Below are positions 61,920-64,000 of a stretch of 64,000 nucleotides of DNA, piece after piece. Position numbers and translations under genes: made by a program. Every line of letters begins with the position of its first letter. Position 1 is the stretch's first letter. The notes under the pieces were generated by a model. The model saw nothing but the letters and a program-made list of their open reading frames with translations, was not told the DNA's origin and made no database searches. The stretch comes from Chalara sp. BL73. Its lineage: Eukaryota; Ascomycota; Leotiomycetes; Helotiales. The stretch is from the NCBI GenBank assembly GCA_918026815.1, contig CAKJVC010000030.1:992001-1056000 (forward strand), written 5' to 3'.

Positions 61920-62845
61920 CTAGTCCAGGTCCATGTCCATCTCTCCGCCATCATCCTCGTCCACGTCCACGTCCCCCCTCTCCTCCATGGGCCTTGTGCC
62001 TTCGTTAGAAAGTGCAAGCTCATCAAACTCCATCTCCATCTCCATCTGAGCCTTTTCCCTCTCGGCAGCACGCCTAGCACGACGTCTGTCTTGCGCATTC
62101 TGGCCTGGAAGGGCAGTTAGATGACCGCGAATCCGAGGGCCGGCGCCAGTGGGAGGGAGCTGGCGATCCACAGGTCCTTGATCCAAGCCCATCTCCGCTC
62201 TCTTGCGATACCAATCCTCTTCGTCAACGCCCGCTGTGACTTGAAGCGCAATTTCGTACTCGGGGTGGCTAGTATCTTCTCGACGAACGATGTCAAACAT
62301 CGTGGCCATGCCCGGGCTGTCGTAGACATCGTAGTCGGGAACATCCTGAAGTGAGGTCAGATCATTCCATCCTCATGTGCGCACATCTCAGACTTACCTC
62401 AATGTTGAGCTGAGGAAATGCCTCCTGTTTTCGCTCCCAATAGCCCTTAGCCCAGATTGAATGACGCTGGATAGTTATGTCAGCTACTGTAACCAATTCT
62501 TATGTTAGAAGTGATACACACCTGCTTGATCGCATTTGCCAAACATTCCTGCTTGTCTTCCATCGTCTTCTTCATCGTAGTAGGATCCCAAACGAAGTAT
62601 AGTTCAAGAAGACCTCTGTACCATAATGCCTCCATATCATCCTTGGCGACAGCTGGAAGTTGACAGTATTTCTGAATGTCATCAACGTCATGGCAGAATT
62701 GAGAGTATCCAATAGTATGGGCAAATTTCCAGAAGTTTTGGTGACTGTAGTTGGGGATTACGATATGGCTCAGATCTTTTGCCATATAGCGTTGATGAGT
62801 ACTGTCTGGGACAGTAGTCACCATAGCCTCCACCCAGTTTGCCAT
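61920..62845 (-). CDS. Uncharacterised protein with acidic/Met-rich C-terminus
   Basis: Three exons on the minus strand, 62522-62845, 62398-62466 and 61920-62345, all phase 0, give 272 residues starting MANWVEAMV. The frame stays open upstream to 62935, but the ATG at 62845 begins the better-looking protein. The N-terminal 130 residues are mixed hydrophobic and aromatic (NFWKFAHTIGYSQF, IWAKGYWERKQEAFP). The middle is charged (RRARRAAEREKAQMEMEME), and the end is an Asp/Met-rich acidic run. No domain was recognised. Gene structure with three clean introns-in-phase joins supports a real gene. Function unknown. Confidence 0.75.
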
Positions 62846-64000
62846 CTTGAATGTAGTTGTTGAGCTGGACAAGTGGAAGTGGTAGTTGTATACCGAGAGA
62901 GAGGTGAGGTGGATCAAGATGATATTCTCTTCCAAAACCAGTTGACCAGATCTCAGAAAGTGAAATCAAAGCTCGACAAGGCTGAGGCGGTGAGAGCAGC
63001 TAGGCGCGTTCATATTTACGAAGTGAGAGCCCCTCAGGAGCCTATATATATTTGGATAAACAAAGTCCCAACCAAGGTAAGGTAACAAACAGCAAAAGTG
63101 GCTCACTTGGCCACCTTCTCGACAACGCAATATTGCCAACATCCCCTCCCCATTTGAGACTGCTAATATCTATAGATTGAACTCAAGGTTCAACTCGCAT
63201 GGTGTTCCTATACCGCACAGGCATATACACACATGTGGGGCAAACGCATTCGTGCATGAGCTTTCAAAAAATCAGTTCGCCTGGTTTCTTCAGACCCCGT
63301 AGGGTCTGAAGTTTTGCCTCCATTTTAAATATCTTCGTCACTCTGTGATATGCTTAGACATATATATCAGGGCTTACGAAACACTGCAGCTTTGATAAAT
63401 ATCATATTTGGAATGATGAAGGGATGTTACACAGAACTAAGCACTTGATAAACAACCTAAATCCTTAGAAGAAGCCCAGGTGCTACTTATCCACACTACT
63501 CGAGACCCAGAAGAGCTATGCATATGCTTATGACCATTTTCATTGCCACATACGAGAAGCGAGCCTCTCGAGGTAGTAACTTATTCAACTAAGACGGTGT
63601 CTAGTCGAGCAACTGTTATATTAGGATGCATTCCTAATTAGAACTTGTCTAAGGATACAGCAGAACTGAACACAAGAGGTATAATCAACCATAACGACCT
63701 GAGATATTCTGAGATGCGAAGTATCATCTTAGTGAGAGGCCGGATCCAAGCGTTTGCCTTCAAAATGGCAACTCACAATGGCCGACCTTGATCTCTGCTT
63801 AAGTATGTGGAAGGTTCATACATGTCAAGGACGGGCCGGTGTGAACCAGCTTTTTTTTGGGTAAAACAGCGATGCCACACACGAATTCAACTATTGCGTC
63901 AAGAGCCTGAAAAAAAAAAAATCGAAAAAAAAAACTACTTGAGAACAAATAGTTCATCTTGGGGCGACAAGACAGGATGTCATCCCAATGGGCAATACTT
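62846..64000. other. No gene recognised to the right edge
   Basis: Promoter of the preceding minus-strand gene, then AT-rich DNA. A-rich runs lie near 63911-63935. No coding frame or RNA gene was seen. Confidence 0.4.

Overview
The window looks like nuclear DNA of a filamentous ascomycete (Pezizomycotina). The reasons are short GT-AG introns of about 45-130 bp in nearly every gene, in-frame branch-point-like CTAAC/CTGAC motifs, an AA9 lytic polysaccharide monooxygenase, a fungal NLR-like protein, an Uds1-type septation protein and a fungal tuberin. A leotiomycete is possible, but that is only an impression. No rRNA, tRNA, CRISPR or intact transposon was recognised. All gene models were built by eye from splice sites and reading frame; where every intron phase agrees I say so.

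Left part (1 to about 36.5 kb) is gene-poor and accessory in character. It holds, in order: the C-terminal part of a CmcJ/NvfI-like oxidoreductase running off the left edge; an NLR-like alpha/beta-hydrolase/NB-ARC/TPR protein; a broken CorA-like transporter; a dead short-chain dehydrogenase; a nine-exon secreted Gly/Gln- then Ala/Asp/Glu-rich protein; an NmrA-like reductase with a damaged nucleotide-binding end; an intact 1468-residue ABCC transporter; an amidase relic; a Cys-rich, probably surface-anchored protein with a frameshift; an intact P450; an intact AA9 monooxygenase; an intact VOC/glyoxalase-like protein; and a dead zinc alcohol dehydrogenase. Several metabolic enzymes are eroded while the exporter, the P450 and the secreted proteins remain open. 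This could be what is left of an accessory metabolic locus, but the genes are scattered and that is an inference.

Right part (about 37-63 kb) is dense and conserved: CSE1 (importin-alpha re-exporter, 961 aa) divergent from tuberin/TSC2 (1616 aa, Rap-GAP domain), a 2-oxoglutarate/Fe(II) oxygenase, an Uds1-domain coiled-coil protein (960 aa), an F-box/LRR-like protein (662 aa), an MDR-family reductase (336 aa), and two uncharacterised proteins. All of these have consistent open models. A 4 kb stretch without a recognised gene lies at 55-59 kb.

The most unusual item is the secreted protein at 12164-13774. All nine coding exons are multiples of three, all eight introns are phase 0, most exons are tiny, and the sequence passes from a Gly/Gln repeat to an Ala/Asp/Glu repeat with a 63-bp tandem period.
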